The position numbers and the translations under genes were made by a program. From Nitrospirillum iridis (lineage in GTDB: Bacteria > Pseudomonadota > Alphaproteobacteria > Azospirillales > Azospirillaceae), in assembly GCF_014205765.1 (NCBI RefSeq), contig NZ_JACIIZ010000006.1:310001-374000 (forward strand): a DNA stretch of 64,000 nucleotides. The letters run 5' to 3'. Below the pieces are notes generated by a model that saw only the letters and a list, made by a program, of their open reading frames with translations, was not told the origin of the DNA and did no database searches. This document shows, piece after piece, positions 53,824 to 63,916 of this stretch; position 1 is the stretch's first letter; the number at the start of each line of letters is the position of its first letter.

Positions 53824-56145
53824 CTACGCGGTGGGCGCCATGAGGGCGCCCAGCACGGCCTGACCCAGCGCCAGGCCGCCGTCGTTGGCGGGGACTTGGC
53901 GGTGTGTCACCGGCCGGCAGCCAATGCCCCGCAAACGGGACTGGAGTTCGCCCAGGATGATGGCGTTCTGCAGGACACCGCCCGACAGCGCCACCACCGT
54001 TCCCTGGCTGGCGCCGACACGCGCCACCGCCGCGACCAGCGCCTCGGCGACCCCCAGGTGAAACCGGGCGGCGATACGCCCAGGCGATTCCCCGGTGGCA
54101 AGGTCGGCCAGCAGCGCCCGCCACATCGGGGCCCAGCCCATGACCACGGGATCGCCGCCGCCCAGCGCCACCGGATAGGGCTGCACCCCGCCGAGGTGGG
54201 GCCGCGCCAGCGCCTCCAGCGCCATGGCGGCCTGGGCCTCATGCCCGATGCGGGCGGGGTGGACGCCCAGCGCCGCCGCGACGGCATCGAACAGCCGCCC
54301 GGCTGAGGAGCAGGGCGGCGTGTTGGTGCCGGTTTCAAGCATGCGCTCCAGCAAGGCCACCGGCGCGCCGGGCGGCAAATGGGCCAGAACCGCGCCGGCA
54401 TGATCGCGCCAGGCGGCGCCAAAGGCATGCCGCAACTGGGCCACCAGGTTGCGCCACGGCTCGCGCATCGCGGCCGCACCGCCGGCTAGGGCGACGGGCG
54501 CGATATGGCCAACGCGGGCAACGCCGCGATAGCCGCCCTGCAAAATTTCGCCCCCCCAGAGCGTTCCGTCGGCGCCCAGGCCCAGCCCGTCCAGCACCAG
54601 GCCGAAGGCGCCCTCTCCGCCCTCCGCCAGCCCGATACCGGCGTCGGCCAGGCAGGCGGCCATATGGGCGTGGTGGTGGCCCACGCGCACCAGCCGGGCG
54701 CCGCATTCCCGCGCCAGCGCAGCACCCAGCGTGGTCGAGAGATAGTCGGGATGGGCATCGACCGCGACCACCGCCGGCGTGAAATCGAACAGGTCGCGAT
54801 AGAGGCGCAGCATGGCCCGGTAGTCGTCCAGGGCGGCCGCGTCCTCCAAATCACCGATGTGCTGGGACAGGATGGCCTGCCCCTCCCGCATCAGGCAGAA
54901 CGTCGCCTTCAGCTCGCCACCCATGGCCAGGGTCGGCGGCAGGCCCTCAAAGCCCGACGGCAGGGGCAGCGGCACCGGCGCGTAGCCCCGGGCCCGCCGC
55001 AGGATGACGGGCGCGCCAGCGCTGGTGGTGACGACGCTGTCGTCCAGCCGGTTCAGGATGGCGCGGTCGTGCATCAGCCAGGCGTCGGCCAGCCCGGCCA
55101 GACGGTCCCGCGCGTCCCCGTTGGCCGTCACCTGCGGCTCATCCGACCGGTTGCCGGAGGTCATGACCAGGGGGCCGTCCAATCGGGCCATCAGCAGATG
55201 GTGCAACGGCGTGTAGGGCAGCATGAAGCCGAGATGGTCCTGGTCCGGCGCCAGACCGTCCGGCAAGGGCGCGCCGTCGGGCCGGCGGGGCAGCAGCACG
55301 ATGGGGGCGGCGGGCGAAGTCAGCAGATCGCGGGCCGCCGCATCCAGCCGGCAATAGCGCCCGACCTCCTCCACGCTACGGGCCATCAGGGCGAAGGGCT
55401 TGGCATCGCGCGCCTTGCGGCGGCGCAATTCCATCACCGCGCCGGCGTTGGCCGCGTCACAGGCCAGGTGGAAACCGCCGATGCCCTTGAGGGCGACGAT
55501 GCCACCGGCGCGCAACAGCGCCGCCGCCGCGTCCAGCGGGTCCGTCCCCGCGTCGGGCGCGGGCTCCAGCCACAGCCGGGGGCCGCAGGCGGGGCAGGCC
55601 GTCGGCTGGGCATGGAAGCGGCGGTCGGCGGGGTCGGCGTATTCCGCCGCGCACGCCGGGCACATCGGGAAGGCGGCCATGGCCGTGTTGGCCCGGTCAT
55701 AGGGAATGGCGCTGACGATGGACAGCCGGGGGCCGCAATGGGTGCAGTTGCCGAAGGCGTAACCGTGGCGCCGGTCGGCGGGATCGAACAGCTCCGCCTG
55801 GCAGGCGGGACAGGTGGCGGCGTCCGGCACGACGCCCGTCCGCACCCGGCCGGCGGCGCTGGCCGTGATGGTGAAGCCGCCGGGCGCCGGGCCGTCATGG
55901 GGGGCGGCCTCCATGCCGTCGACGCGCGCCAAGGGCGGCGCCTCACGCCACAGCCGTGCCTGAAAGCCGTCCAGCGTGGCCGCGTCCCCCCAGACGTGGA
56001 TGACCACGCCCTCGCCGTCGTTGGCGACGCTGCCGGCCAGGTTCAGCGCCTGGGCCAGGCGCCAGACATGGGGCCGGAAGCCCACCCCCTGGACCAGCCC
56101 GCGCACGCGGATGCGTCGGCCCACCCAGGCGTCGGCGGCCGTCAT
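53824..56145 (-). CDS. hypF: Carbamoyltransferase HypF (hydrogenase maturation)
   Basis: The ATG at 56145 shares its A with the hupV stop (TGATG); 773 residues. An N-terminal acylphosphatase domain has RGLVQGVGFRPHVWRLA. Two zinc fingers follow (CPAC with CTHCGPR, and CPAC with CPACGPR). A YrdC-like domain (ALLRAGGIVALKGIGGFHLACDA) and a Kae1-like domain with VGHHHAHMAACLAD follow, ending SGGVLQNAIILGEL and VPANDGGLALGQAV. It uses carbamoyl phosphate and ATP to make the carbamoyl-adenylate that becomes the CN ligand, delivering it to HypE. It is the last gene of the operon and converges on the porin gene, five bases away. Confidence 0.96.
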   Translation of the reverse strand: MTAADAWVGRRIRVRGLVQGVGFRPHVWRLAQALNLAGSVANDGEGVVIHVWGDAATLDGFQARLWREAPPLARVDGMEAAPHDGPAPGGFTITASAAGRVRTGVVPDAATCPACQAELFDPADRRHGYAFGNCTHCGPRLSIVSAIPYDRANTAMAAFPMCPACAAEYADPADRRFHAQPTACPACGPRLWLEPAPDAGTDPLDAAAALLRAGGIVALKGIGGFHLACDAANAGAVMELRRRKARDAKPFALMARSVEEVGRYCRLDAAARDLLTSPAAPIVLLPRRPDGAPLPDGLAPDQDHLGFMLPYTPLHHLLMARLDGPLVMTSGNRSDEPQVTANGDARDRLAGLADAWLMHDRAILNRLDDSVVTTSAGAPVILRRARGYAPVPLPLPSGFEGLPPTLAMGGELKATFCLMREGQAILSQHIGDLEDAAALDDYRAMLRLYRDLFDFTPAVVAVDAHPDYLSTTLGAALARECGARLVRVGHHHAHMAACLADAGIGLAEGGEGAFGLVLDGLGLGADGTLWGGEILQGGYRGVARVGHIAPVALAGGAAAMREPWRNLVAQLRHAFGAAWRDHAGAVLAHLPPGAPVALLERMLETGTNTPPCSSAGRLFDAVAAALGVHPARIGHEAQAAMALEALARPHLGGVQPYPVALGGGDPVVMGWAPMWRALLADLATGESPGRIAARFHLGVAEALVAAVARVGASQGTVVALSGGVLQNAIILGELQSRLRGIGCRPVTHRQVPANDGGLALGQAVLGALMAPTA

Positions 56146-57599
56146 CAATGCACCGTGCAGACCATGCAGGGATCAAAGGAGCGGACGATGTGCTGCACGG
56201 CCACCGGCTCGGTCTCGCCCTCACGGACGGGCGCGCCGCGCAGCGCTTGCTCCAGCGGCCCCGGCACACCGGCGGCATCGCGCGGGGAGAAGTTCCAGGT
56301 GGTGGGGGCGATGATCTGGTAGTTGGCGATGCGGCCTCCCTGAAGGCTCACCCAGTGGCCCAGCGATCCCCGGGCCGCCTCCGTCAGGCCGGCGCCCTCC
56401 CCCACCGCCGGCAAGGGCGTGTGGTCGATGAACGGGGCCCCTGGGTCGAGGACCCGCAGCCAGCGTTCCATGGCCAGGGTGACCAATGCCACCTCCAGCA
56501 GCCGCGCCACCACCCGCGCCTCCACCGTCGCCCCGTCCAGCACCACCAGATCGCGTGCCAGCGGATGGCCGGCGACCAGCTGGCGCGACAGGGCGCCCAC
56601 CTCCGCCACCTCCCCCTCCAGGCGGGGCGCCTTGCACCAGGAGTAGGCGTCCTCGCGCATGGCGTCCGGCGGCGCCCCCGGCTCACGCGGCGATCGCGGC
56701 GCGCCGTCCGGGGCGGGGCGATACCAGGCGTGGCTGACATCCTCGGCGATGCGGTCCACGGGCAGCGCACCGGCGACACGGTTCCGGAACACCCCGCGCG
56801 GAAACAAGGGTCCCTCGGCCAACGGGTAGGCGCCATAGCTCATGTGCCGCAGGTCCGTCCGGCCCAGGCGGTTGAGGCCCAGCGCCTGGGACAGGGTGAC
56901 GAAGCGGGCGAAGTCCCCCCGGCCGGCCCGCGCCCCCGCCCAGGCCAACAGGGCGTCGCGGGTGGACAGGGCGGCCACCGCCTCCAGCGTGTCGGCGAAC
57001 AGGGTGCGTTCCAGAAAGCGGCGGAACCCGGCCAGCAGGGCGCCCAGCCGCGCCAGCTCCGCCCGCGAGACGGCCCGGGTCGATCCGCCGGGCTGCACCG
57101 CCAGGGTGTGGGGCCACTTGCCGGCCAGGATGCCCAGCAGGTTCATCAACTCCGCCCGGGCGGGCAGCACCTCCCGCGCCGCGTCGCCCTTCACCGCCGT
57201 GAACCGCTCGGCCATGTCGGCATGCCAAGGTTCCGCCGCGTAGGCCGGGCGGGCGAAGTCGGGCATGAAGAACAGGTAGAAATGGGTCAGGTGGTCGGCG
57301 ACGTTCTCCACCGCGTGGATCAGGTTCACGGCCAAGGTGCCGTTGGCCGCCTGCGGCACCGGGCCGGTCGCCGCCAGCGCCCGCGCCGCCGCCACCGATT
57401 GCGAGACGGAGCAGATGCCGCAGATGCGCGGGGCGTAGACCAGCGCGTCCAGCGCCGGCTTGCCCACCAGCATGGCCTCGAACCCGCGATAGAGCGGAGA
57501 GACGACGCGGGCGTCGGCGACCATGCCGTCGCTGATGTCGAGACGCACCTCCAGGTCACCTTCGACCCGGTTGAAGGGACCGACGATCAGGCGGCTCAT
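56145..57599 (-). CDS. hupV: Regulatory (H2-sensing) NiFe hydrogenase large subunit
   Basis: This is a 484-residue large subunit. Ni-Fe ligands are in PRICGICSVSQS (N-terminal) and FDPCMVCTVH (C-terminal). The protein stops exactly at that final His. Catalytic hydrogenases carry a further 15 or so residues cut off by a protease after nickel insertion; sensory HupV/HoxC proteins do not, so this is the regulatory type. RVEGDLEVRLDI and the long middle match the group 2 family. The neighbouring hupU, hupT and hupR confirm it. It overlaps hupU by four bases. HupUV reports H2 to the kinase HupT in the cytoplasm. Confidence 0.93.
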   Translation of the reverse strand: MSRLIVGPFNRVEGDLEVRLDISDGMVADARVVSPLYRGFEAMLVGKPALDALVYAPRICGICSVSQSVAAARALAATGPVPQAANGTLAVNLIHAVENVADHLTHFYLFFMPDFARPAYAAEPWHADMAERFTAVKGDAAREVLPARAELMNLLGILAGKWPHTLAVQPGGSTRAVSRAELARLGALLAGFRRFLERTLFADTLEAVAALSTRDALLAWAGARAGRGDFARFVTLSQALGLNRLGRTDLRHMSYGAYPLAEGPLFPRGVFRNRVAGALPVDRIAEDVSHAWYRPAPDGAPRSPREPGAPPDAMREDAYSWCKAPRLEGEVAEVGALSRQLVAGHPLARDLVVLDGATVEARVVARLLEVALVTLAMERWLRVLDPGAPFIDHTPLPAVGEGAGLTEAARGSLGHWVSLQGGRIANYQIIAPTTWNFSPRDAAGVPGPLEQALRGAPVREGETEPVAVQHIVRSFDPCMVCTVH

Positions 57600-58621
57600 G
57601 CGCTGTCCTTGCGCTTGTCATGGGGAAGGACGACCGGCGACGGCCGCGCCGCGTTGTCGCGCAGCCGCTTGGGCGTCGCCGCCTTGGACAGGGACGCCAG
57701 GGCCACGAACCAGGCCTTGGGCATGTCCGTTGGCAGGCCGATGGGGATGCCCGCCACCTTGGGCGTGACGGCGAAGGCGTGGCCTGGCTCCTCAAAACCC
57801 GGTGCCGTGCAATTGATGCACGCGTAGTTGCCGTCCAGGCAGGAGCCGCCACCGTTCCACGGCCGGATGTTGCAATCCGCCCGCGCCTGCGTCCCCTTGC
57901 AGCCCAGATTCTCCATCATGCAGCCCAGGTCGCCCGGCTGCTCCGCGCTGGCCTTGAACTCATAGAATTCGTTGCGGGCGCAACCGTGGTGGACCAGATG
58001 GGCGGTATAGGCCAGCGGCCGCTCCCACTCATCCAGGTCGCCGGGCGTCAGCATGCCGGCACCGATCTGCAGCAGTGTGTCGGTGAACCAGCCGGGATGG
58101 ATGGGGCAGCCGGCGATGTTGATGACCGGCAGGCCCTTGGCCGACCGGAACCCGGCCCCCAGCAGGCCGCCGGCGCGGGTGCCGTCATAGGCCAGGCCGC
58201 AGGCCTCCACCTCATTGCCACCGGCGGCGGTGACGCCGCCAAAGGCGGCACAGCTGCCCACGGCGACGACATAGCCGGCCCGGCGCGCGAGGGCGGCGAT
58301 CCAGTCGCGCATGGGCTTGCCCGTCCCCGCCATCAGGTGGAAGCGGCCGGTGCCGCCCGGCCCGTTGATGACCGAGCCTTCCAGGCACAGGATGTCCACC
58401 GGCTGTTCCCCCGCCGCCACGGCCTCCAGGATGGCGCGGGCCTCCCCGCCCGTCGCCTCGCTGAGGGAGGGATGCCACAGCAGTTCCACATTGGCCGCCG
58501 CCAGCGCCGTCAACAGATCCGGCTTCTCCGCCCCCAGCAGGGACAGGGTGCAGCCGCCGCAGCCGCCGGACTGCAACCACAGCAGCCGCAGCGGGCGGGC
58601 CGGTTCAGACGCCGCGGTCAT
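57596..58621 (-). CDS. hupU: Regulatory NiFe hydrogenase small subunit
   Basis: This 341-residue small subunit has no twin-arginine signal, as expected of a cytoplasmic sensor. LWLQSGGCGGCTLSLLG begins the proximal cluster. GSCAAFGGV, INIAGCPIHPGW, HHGCARNEFYEF, LGCMMENLGCKGTQARADCNIRPWNGGGSC and ACINCTAPGFEEP supply the remaining Fe-S ligands. A basic, Pro-rich C-terminal extension of about 50 residues follows; in HoxB the equivalent tail is needed to contact the kinase. It overlaps hupT by 17 bases upstream and hupV by four downstream. Confidence 0.93.
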   Translation of the reverse strand: MTAASEPARPLRLLWLQSGGCGGCTLSLLGAEKPDLLTALAAANVELLWHPSLSEATGGEARAILEAVAAGEQPVDILCLEGSVINGPGGTGRFHLMAGTGKPMRDWIAALARRAGYVVAVGSCAAFGGVTAAGGNEVEACGLAYDGTRAGGLLGAGFRSAKGLPVINIAGCPIHPGWFTDTLLQIGAGMLTPGDLDEWERPLAYTAHLVHHGCARNEFYEFKASAEQPGDLGCMMENLGCKGTQARADCNIRPWNGGGSCLDGNYACINCTAPGFEEPGHAFAVTPKVAGIPIGLPTDMPKAWFVALASLSKAATPKRLRDNAARPSPVVLPHDKRKDSA

Positions 58622-59939
58622 CGGCCGGCACCTTCAGGGTGAAGACGGCGCCCCCGCCGTCCGCGTTGGCATAGCTCAGGCTGCCGCCCAGTTTTTCCGC
58701 CATGTTGTAACTGACATACAGGCCCAGGCCCGTGCCGGTGCCGATGGGCTTGGTGGTGAAGAAGGGCTCGAAGATCTTGTCCTGGTTTTCAGGCGGAACG
58801 CCCGGGCCGTTGTCCGCGACCGACAGGACGATCCAGTTGTCCTGCTCCCCCGCTTTGATCCGGATCAGGGCGCCATCGCGGCCGTCCACGGCGTCCACCG
58901 CGTTCTGCACCAGATTGACCAGGATCTGGTGCAGCTGGCCCTTACGGCCCACCATCTCCAGCTGCGGGGGCAGGTCCAGGCGCACCTCCGGCTTGGTGCG
59001 CTGGGTCTTGATCACCCAGTCGGCGGCGGTGTGGACCAGGCGGACCAGATTGAACGCCTCCGGCTCCTCGCGCTGGTTGGAGGAGAAGCGGCGCAGGTCC
59101 TGCACGATGTCGCGCACCCGCTCCGCCCCCTCCAGGGTGCCATCGACCAGGGGGCCGATGTCGGCCAGCACCTTGTCGATGCGCAGGCTGTCGCGCAGGG
59201 CCGCCAGCTCCGCCCGCGGCGTGCCGGCGTCAACGGCGGCCAGATAGCCGGTGATGGCGGCGCCATAGCGCTTCAGCGCGTACATGTTGCCGAAGACGAA
59301 GCTGATGGGGTTGTTGAGTTCGTGCGCCACGCCGGCCACCAGCCGGCCCAGCGCCGCCATCTTTTCCGAGGTCAGCAATTGCTGCTGGGTCTGGCGCAGG
59401 CGCTGATGGGCCTTGTCCAGTTCCCGATAGGCCCGCAGCAGCTCCCCCACCGGGCGGCCGGCCAGGACCATGCCGGCGAAGCGGCCGCGCCCATCCCGGC
59501 GGGGCGCCCCGTTGACGGACACCGCCGCCCGCTGGCCATCGGCCGCCAGCAGCTGCCAGCCCTTGTCCTCGATGGCCCGGCCCTCGGCCAGGCAGGCCCG
59601 GATGTCCGCGTGATCGGCGGGGTCGAACAGATCCAGCAGGGGGCCCCCCAGCAACGCGCCCTCCTCCCGTCCCAAGGCGGCCGTCAGCGCCGCGTTGACC
59701 CGCAGCACCGCGCCGTCGGCATCGCAGACGATCAGCACGTCGTTCATGGCGCCGAGGACGGAGTGCATGAAGTCGCGCGCTTGCTGCAGGCGCTGGTTCT
59801 GTTCCTCCAGCGCCACCTGCGAGGCGACGAGATCGCTGTAGACCACGTCCATGCGCCGGATGACATCGATCCACAGCTGCTCGCCCTCGCCGTCCGCGTC
59901 GGGCGATGGCAGGTCGGCAAGGGGATCGTGGTTGCCCAT
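58605..59939 (-). CDS. hupT: Soluble PAS-sensor histidine kinase of the H2-sensing system
   Basis: The 444-residue protein has no membrane segments. A helical N-terminus is followed by a PAS domain at about residues 58-165 ([29 protein letters not shown]). The dimerisation/phosphoacceptor motif is [16 protein letters not shown]. The catalytic domain has N box VQNAVDAV, G1 [19 protein letters not shown] and G2 [11 protein letters not shown]. This matches HupT/HoxJ. In known systems HupUV controls its kinase activity: without H2 the kinase phosphorylates HupR/HoxA. It lies three bases after hupR and overlaps hupU. Confidence 0.93.
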   Translation of the reverse strand: MGNHDPLADLPSPDADGEGEQLWIDVIRRMDVVYSDLVASQVALEEQNQRLQQARDFMHSVLGAMNDVLIVCDADGAVLRVNAALTAALGREEGALLGGPLLDLFDPADHADIRACLAEGRAIEDKGWQLLAADGQRAAVSVNGAPRRDGRGRFAGMVLAGRPVGELLRAYRELDKAHQRLRQTQQQLLTSEKMAALGRLVAGVAHELNNPISFVFGNMYALKRYGAAITGYLAAVDAGTPRAELAALRDSLRIDKVLADIGPLVDGTLEGAERVRDIVQDLRRFSSNQREEPEAFNLVRLVHTAADWVIKTQRTKPEVRLDLPPQLEMVGRKGQLHQILVNLVQNAVDAVDGRDGALIRIKAGEQDNWIVLSVADNGPGVPPENQDKIFEPFFTTKPIGTGTGLGLYVSYNMAEKLGGSLSYANADGGGAVFTLKVPADDRGV

Positions 59940-59942
59940 GGC

Positions 59943-61457
59943 TCAGGTCCCCGCCGCGCGCTTGGACGCCAAAGCCGGCGCCAGGGGGTGGACGTTCTCC
60001 AGCCCATACCGTTCCAGCTTGGCGCGCAACCCCACCCGCGACAGGCCCAGTTCCCGCGCCGCCTGGCTCTTGTTCCAGCGGTGGCGGATCAGCGTCTCGC
60101 GGATGATGCGCGCCTCCAGGACGCTGACCCGTTCGCGCAGGTCGCCCGCCAGCCCGGCGATGTCGGTGAAGTCGTCCTCGCGCGCGGAGGCACAAACCGG
60201 CTCGGCCCGCAGGATATGGGGGGACAGCAGGTCAGCCTCCAGCCGCCGGCCCTCGGCCCCCCGCACCACCAGGCGCTGCACCTCGTTCTGCAGCTCGCGG
60301 ACATTGCCGGGCCAGTCGTAGCGGGCCAGGCACTCCAGCGCCTCCGGCGAAATGCCGGGCACGCGCTTGCCCATCTGCGCCGTGGCCCGGTCCAGCAGGA
60401 CCTCCACCAGCAGGGGCAGGTCGCCCTTGCGGTCCTTCAGGTCGGGCAGGCGGATGATCATGCCGGCCAGACGATAGAACAGGTCGGCGCGGAAGCGCTT
60501 GGCCCGCACCTCCTCCTCCAGGTCCTTGTTGGTGGCGGCGATCACGCGCACATCGACCTTGCGCGTGCGGGTGCCGCCCAGGGGGCGTATCTCCCCTTCC
60601 TGCAGCACGCGCAGCAGCTTGACCTGGAAGGCGGGGGAGACCTCGCCGATCTCATCCAGGAAGACGGTGCCGCCATCGGCGCGCTCGAACAGGCCGACAT
60701 GGTCCTCAATGGCGCCGGTGAAGGCACCCTTCTTGTGCCCGAAAAGCTCGCTTTCCAGCAGCTCGTCCGGCAGGGCGCCGCAATTCTCCACCACGAAGGG
60801 CTTGTTCCAGCGCAGCGAGCCGTAGTGCAGGGCACGCGCCGCCAGTTCCTTGCCGGTGCCGGAGGAACCGAACAGCAGGACCGGCACGTCGAAGGGCGCC
60901 ACCTGGGCCAGGCTGTGGCAAACCCCCTCCATGGGGCTGCCCTTGGCGCGGACGATGCCGTCGTCGACGTTATAGGCGCGGCGCAGCTTCTCCTTGCGTT
61001 CCCCCACCATGCGGGAGGCTGTGGCCGGCAGCATCTTCATCTCCACCGCCAGCAGCTCGTTCTGCCGTTGCAGCGCGTAGAGGCGGCAGGCGCCCTTCAG
61101 CGTCAGCAGCAGGTTTTCCGGGTGCCAGGGCTTGGTGATGTACTGGAAGATGCCCGCCTGGTTGATGCCGTCGATGATGTCATGCGCGTCGGTGTAGCCG
61201 GAGATGATCATGCGCACGACTTCGGGCCAGCGTTCCTTGACCTCAGTCAGGAACTCAACGCCCGTCCGTTCCGGCATGCGCTGGTCGCACAGCACCACCT
61301 GGACCAGGTTGTCGGCCAGCCGCCGCTCGGCCTCGAAGGTGCTGGCGGCGGTCAGCACCTCGAAGTCCTCCTCCAGGATACGCCGCAATGATTCCAGGGA
61401 GCGCAGCTCGTCATCCACGATCAGGATGGTCGGCAGGTTGGGGGAAGGGTCGGCCAT
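59943..61457 (-). CDS. hupR: NtrC-type response regulator for hydrogenase genes
   Basis: The 504 residues begin with a receiver domain (1-125) with ILIVDDE, phospho-acceptor Asp in [13 protein letters not shown] and TKPW. The AAA+ domain (165-400) has Walker [22 protein letters not shown] (the sigma-54 contact loop intact), Walker [14 protein letters not shown] and [16 protein letters not shown]. The C-terminal Fis-type helix-turn-helix is [23 protein letters not shown]. It is the HoxA/HupR partner of the downstream kinase. The intact GAFTGA indicates sigma-54-dependent activation, unlike Rhodobacter HupR, which works with sigma-70. It lies 12 bases after hypE. Confidence 0.93.
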   Translation of the reverse strand: MADPSPNLPTILIVDDELRSLESLRRILEEDFEVLTAASTFEAERRLADNLVQVVLCDQRMPERTGVEFLTEVKERWPEVVRMIISGYTDAHDIIDGINQAGIFQYITKPWHPENLLLTLKGACRLYALQRQNELLAVEMKMLPATASRMVGERKEKLRRAYNVDDGIVRAKGSPMEGVCHSLAQVAPFDVPVLLFGSSGTGKELAARALHYGSLRWNKPFVVENCGALPDELLESELFGHKKGAFTGAIEDHVGLFERADGGTVFLDEIGEVSPAFQVKLLRVLQEGEIRPLGGTRTRKVDVRVIAATNKDLEEEVRAKRFRADLFYRLAGMIIRLPDLKDRKGDLPLLVEVLLDRATAQMGKRVPGISPEALECLARYDWPGNVRELQNEVQRLVVRGAEGRRLEADLLSPHILRAEPVCASAREDDFTDIAGLAGDLRERVSVLEARIIRETLIRHRWNKSQAARELGLSRVGLRAKLERYGLENVHPLAPALASKRAAGT

Positions 61458-61469
61458 CGCTCCTCTCCG

Positions 61470-62498
61470 CTAACAGATGCGCGGAAGTTGTTCACCCGAC
61501 AGCCAGTCGACCACACGCTGGCCGCCGATGGCCGTCGTCATGCAGACGAACCCGGCCGGTCCCACCGTAACATGACCGATCCGCGCCGCGTCACGGCCTT
61601 CGACATGGGCGCGCATCACGGCCAGCAGCGTTTCCGCGTCCTCCCCCTCGCAGATGCAGACCAGCTTGCCCTCGTTGGCGACGTTGAGGGGGTCCAGGCC
61701 CAGCAGTTCGCACGCCGACGCCACCTCCGGCCGCACCGGGATGGCCCGCTCATCCAGCTGCATGCCCAGTCCGGCGGCGCCGGCTAGCTCGTTCAACGTG
61801 GCGGACAGGCCGCCCCGGGTGGGGTCGCGCAAGACCGCGATGCCCGGGACCGCCGCGACCATATCGGCCACCATGCGGTGCAAGGCGGCACTGTCGGAGC
61901 GGATTTCCGTGCCGAACTCAAGGCCCTGCCGCTTGGACAGGATGGCGATGCCGTGGTCGCCAATGGGACCCGACAGCAGGATGGCCTGCCCCGCGCGCAG
62001 ACGGCGCGGGCCGATGTCCACGCCTTCCGGCACCACGCCGACACCGCTGGTGGTGATGAAGACGCCGTCGCCCTTGCCACGCTCCACCACCTTGGTGTCG
62101 CCCGTCGCCACCGGCACGCCGGCCTCGCGGCAGGCGCGGCCCATGCTGGCGGCGATGCGGTCCAGGTCGGCCAGGGGAAAGCCTTCCTCGATGATGAAGG
62201 CCGCCGTCAGCGCCAGGGGCCGCGCGCCGGCCATGGCCAGGTCGTTCAGCGTGCCGTGCACGGCCAGCGAACCGATATCGCCGCCGGGGAAGAACAGCGG
62301 CGAGATGACGTGGGCGTCCGTCGTCACGGCGATGCGGCCGGACCCGGCGTCGATACGGGTGGCGTCATGCCCCTGGTCCAGCAGGGGGTTGGCCAGGTGG
62401 CGCAGGAAGATGTCGCGGATCAACCGCGCCATGGCCCGGCCGCCGCCGCCATGGCTCATGTCGATGCTGCCGCTGAGATCGGGGGCCGGGAGGGTCAT
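61470..62498 (-). CDS. hypE: HypE, carbamoyl dehydratase (hydrogenase maturation)
   Basis: The ATG at 62498 overlaps the hypD stop (ATGA); 342 residues. The frame is open to 62789 only through hypD. It is a PurM/ThiL-like ATPase with SHGGGGRAMARLI, DAHVISPLFFPGGDIGSLAVHGTLNDLAMAGA and ATGDTKVVERGK. The C-terminus is LPRIC; the last Cys accepts the carbamoyl group from HypF and is dehydrated to thiocyanate, giving the CN ligand passed to the HypCD iron. Complete and in the usual place after hypD. Confidence 0.97.
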   Translation of the reverse strand: MTLPAPDLSGSIDMSHGGGGRAMARLIRDIFLRHLANPLLDQGHDATRIDAGSGRIAVTTDAHVISPLFFPGGDIGSLAVHGTLNDLAMAGARPLALTAAFIIEEGFPLADLDRIAASMGRACREAGVPVATGDTKVVERGKGDGVFITTSGVGVVPEGVDIGPRRLRAGQAILLSGPIGDHGIAILSKRQGLEFGTEIRSDSAALHRMVADMVAAVPGIAVLRDPTRGGLSATLNELAGAAGLGMQLDERAIPVRPEVASACELLGLDPLNVANEGKLVCICEGEDAETLLAVMRAHVEGRDAARIGHVTVGPAGFVCMTTAIGGQRVVDWLSGEQLPRIC

Positions 62499-63637
62499 TC
62501 GGCGGCCATCTCCGCCAGGGTTTCCAGGCGCCGATAGGTCCAGTAGGCGGCGCACGCCCCTTCGGAGGAAACCATGCAGGCGCCCATGGGCGTTTCCGGT
62601 GTGCACGCCTTGCCGAACAGCTTGCAGTCCTTCGGCTTCTTGACGCCGCGCAGGATGGCGGGGCATTCGCAGGACTTGGTCTCGCGGCTCTGCTTCTCGC
62701 TGAGGGCGAAGCGCTTCTCCGCGTCGAAGGCCGCGTAGTCCGCGCGGATGGCCAGCGCGCTGTCCGGCACGCTGCCCAGGCCGCGCCATTCAAAGCTGGG
62801 CCGCAGCTCAAAGATGCGGGCCACCAGGTCCTGCGCCTTGCGGTTGCCGTCCCGCGTCACCACGCGGGTATACTGGTTCTCCACCTCCACCCGGCCTTCG
62901 TTCACCTGGCGGATCAGCATCAGGACCGACTGCATCACGTCCAGCGGCTCGAAGCCCGCGATGACCACCGGCTTGGCGTAGCGGGCGGCCAGGAACTCAT
63001 AGGGGCGGGAGCCGATGACGGCGCTGACGTGCGACGGCCCCAGGAAACCGTCCAGGCGGGCGGCCTGCGCGGGGTCGATCTCCGGCACCTCCAGGATGTG
63101 GCGGATGGCCGGGGGGGTCAGCACGTGGTTGCAGAAGACGGAGAAATTGGCGATGCCCTCCGCCTGGGCCTGGGCGATGGCGGCGGCGCTGGGCGGGGTC
63201 GTCGTCTCAAACCCGATGCCTAAGAAGACCACCTCCCGCCCCGGGTTGGCCCGGGCGATGTCCAGGGCGTCCAGCGTGGAATAGACCATGCGGATGTCGG
63301 CACCGTCAGCCTTGGCCTTCAGCAGCGACCGCCGCCCCGTGCCCGGCACGCGCAGCATGTCGCCGTAGCTGCACAGGATCACGCCATGCCGCTCCGCCAG
63401 CTCGATGGCGTCATCCAGGCGCCGCGCCGGCAGGATGCACACGGGACAACCGGGACCATGGACGAAGCGGACGTTGGCCGGCACCAGATCGTGCACCCCA
63501 TAGCGGAAGATGGCGTGGGTGTGGCCGCCGCAGAACTCCATGAAGTTGTAATCACGCGCCGGGTCGGCGGCGACGGCGATGGCGGCGGCCAGGGTGCGCG
63601 CCAGGTCCCGGTCGCGGAATTCGTCGACGTATTTCAT
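62495..63637 (-). CDS. hypD: HypD, Fe(CN)2CO assembly scaffold (hydrogenase maturation)
   Basis: The ATG at 63637 overlaps the hypC stop; 380 residues. Conserved motifs are FMEFCGGHTHAIFRYG, HGPGCPVCILP, GIGFETTTP and GFEPLDVM. A C-terminal 4Fe-4S site is built from CECPAILRGVKKPKDCKLFG, CTPETPMGACMVSSEGAC and AYW. With HypC it assembles the iron with CN and CO ligands before insertion into the large subunit. It overlaps both hypC and hypE by four bases. Confidence 0.97.
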   Translation of the reverse strand: MKYVDEFRDRDLARTLAAAIAVAADPARDYNFMEFCGGHTHAIFRYGVHDLVPANVRFVHGPGCPVCILPARRLDDAIELAERHGVILCSYGDMLRVPGTGRRSLLKAKADGADIRMVYSTLDALDIARANPGREVVFLGIGFETTTPPSAAAIAQAQAEGIANFSVFCNHVLTPPAIRHILEVPEIDPAQAARLDGFLGPSHVSAVIGSRPYEFLAARYAKPVVIAGFEPLDVMQSVLMLIRQVNEGRVEVENQYTRVVTRDGNRKAQDLVARIFELRPSFEWRGLGSVPDSALAIRADYAAFDAEKRFALSEKQSRETKSCECPAILRGVKKPKDCKLFGKACTPETPMGACMVSSEGACAAYWTYRRLETLAEMAAE

Positions 63638-63906
63638 GAGGCTCCTCCCGCCAATCCCGTCGTCTGGGCCATCTCCGCCACTTCCGCCTGAAGCAGCCCC
63701 GCCTCCGCCATCATGGCCAGGGTGCGGCGCGCCTCCTCCTCGCTGACGCGGTGCAGGGCGTAGCCGACATGCAGCAGCACGTAGTCGCCCACCGCCACCG
63801 CGTCCAGCAGGGCGACGGAGATCTGCTTGGCGATGCCGCCCACCGACACGCTCGCCATCGCGCCGTCGTGCAGTTCCGTCACCAGCGCGGGTATGGCCAG
63901 GCACAT
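63634..63906 (-). CDS. hypC: HypC, hydrogenase maturation chaperone
   Basis: The 90 residues start MCLAIPALV, the essential Cys being residue 2 (Cys1 after Met removal). SVSVGGIAKQISVALLDAVAVGDYVLLHVGYALHRVSEEEA follows the HypC/HupF OB-fold family. It carries the iron centre with HypD to the hydrogenase large-subunit precursor. It starts 10 bases after the hypB stop. Confidence 0.96.
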   Translation of the reverse strand: MCLAIPALVTELHDGAMASVSVGGIAKQISVALLDAVAVGDYVLLHVGYALHRVSEEEARRTLAMMAEAGLLQAEVAEMAQTTGLAGGAS

Positions 63907-63916
63907 GGGATTCCCC

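Noticed and set aside
58311-61391. A 1026-codon plus-strand frame opposite hupT and hupR
   Set aside because: Low-complexity antisense of two well-defined signalling genes; no motif, no ribosome site.
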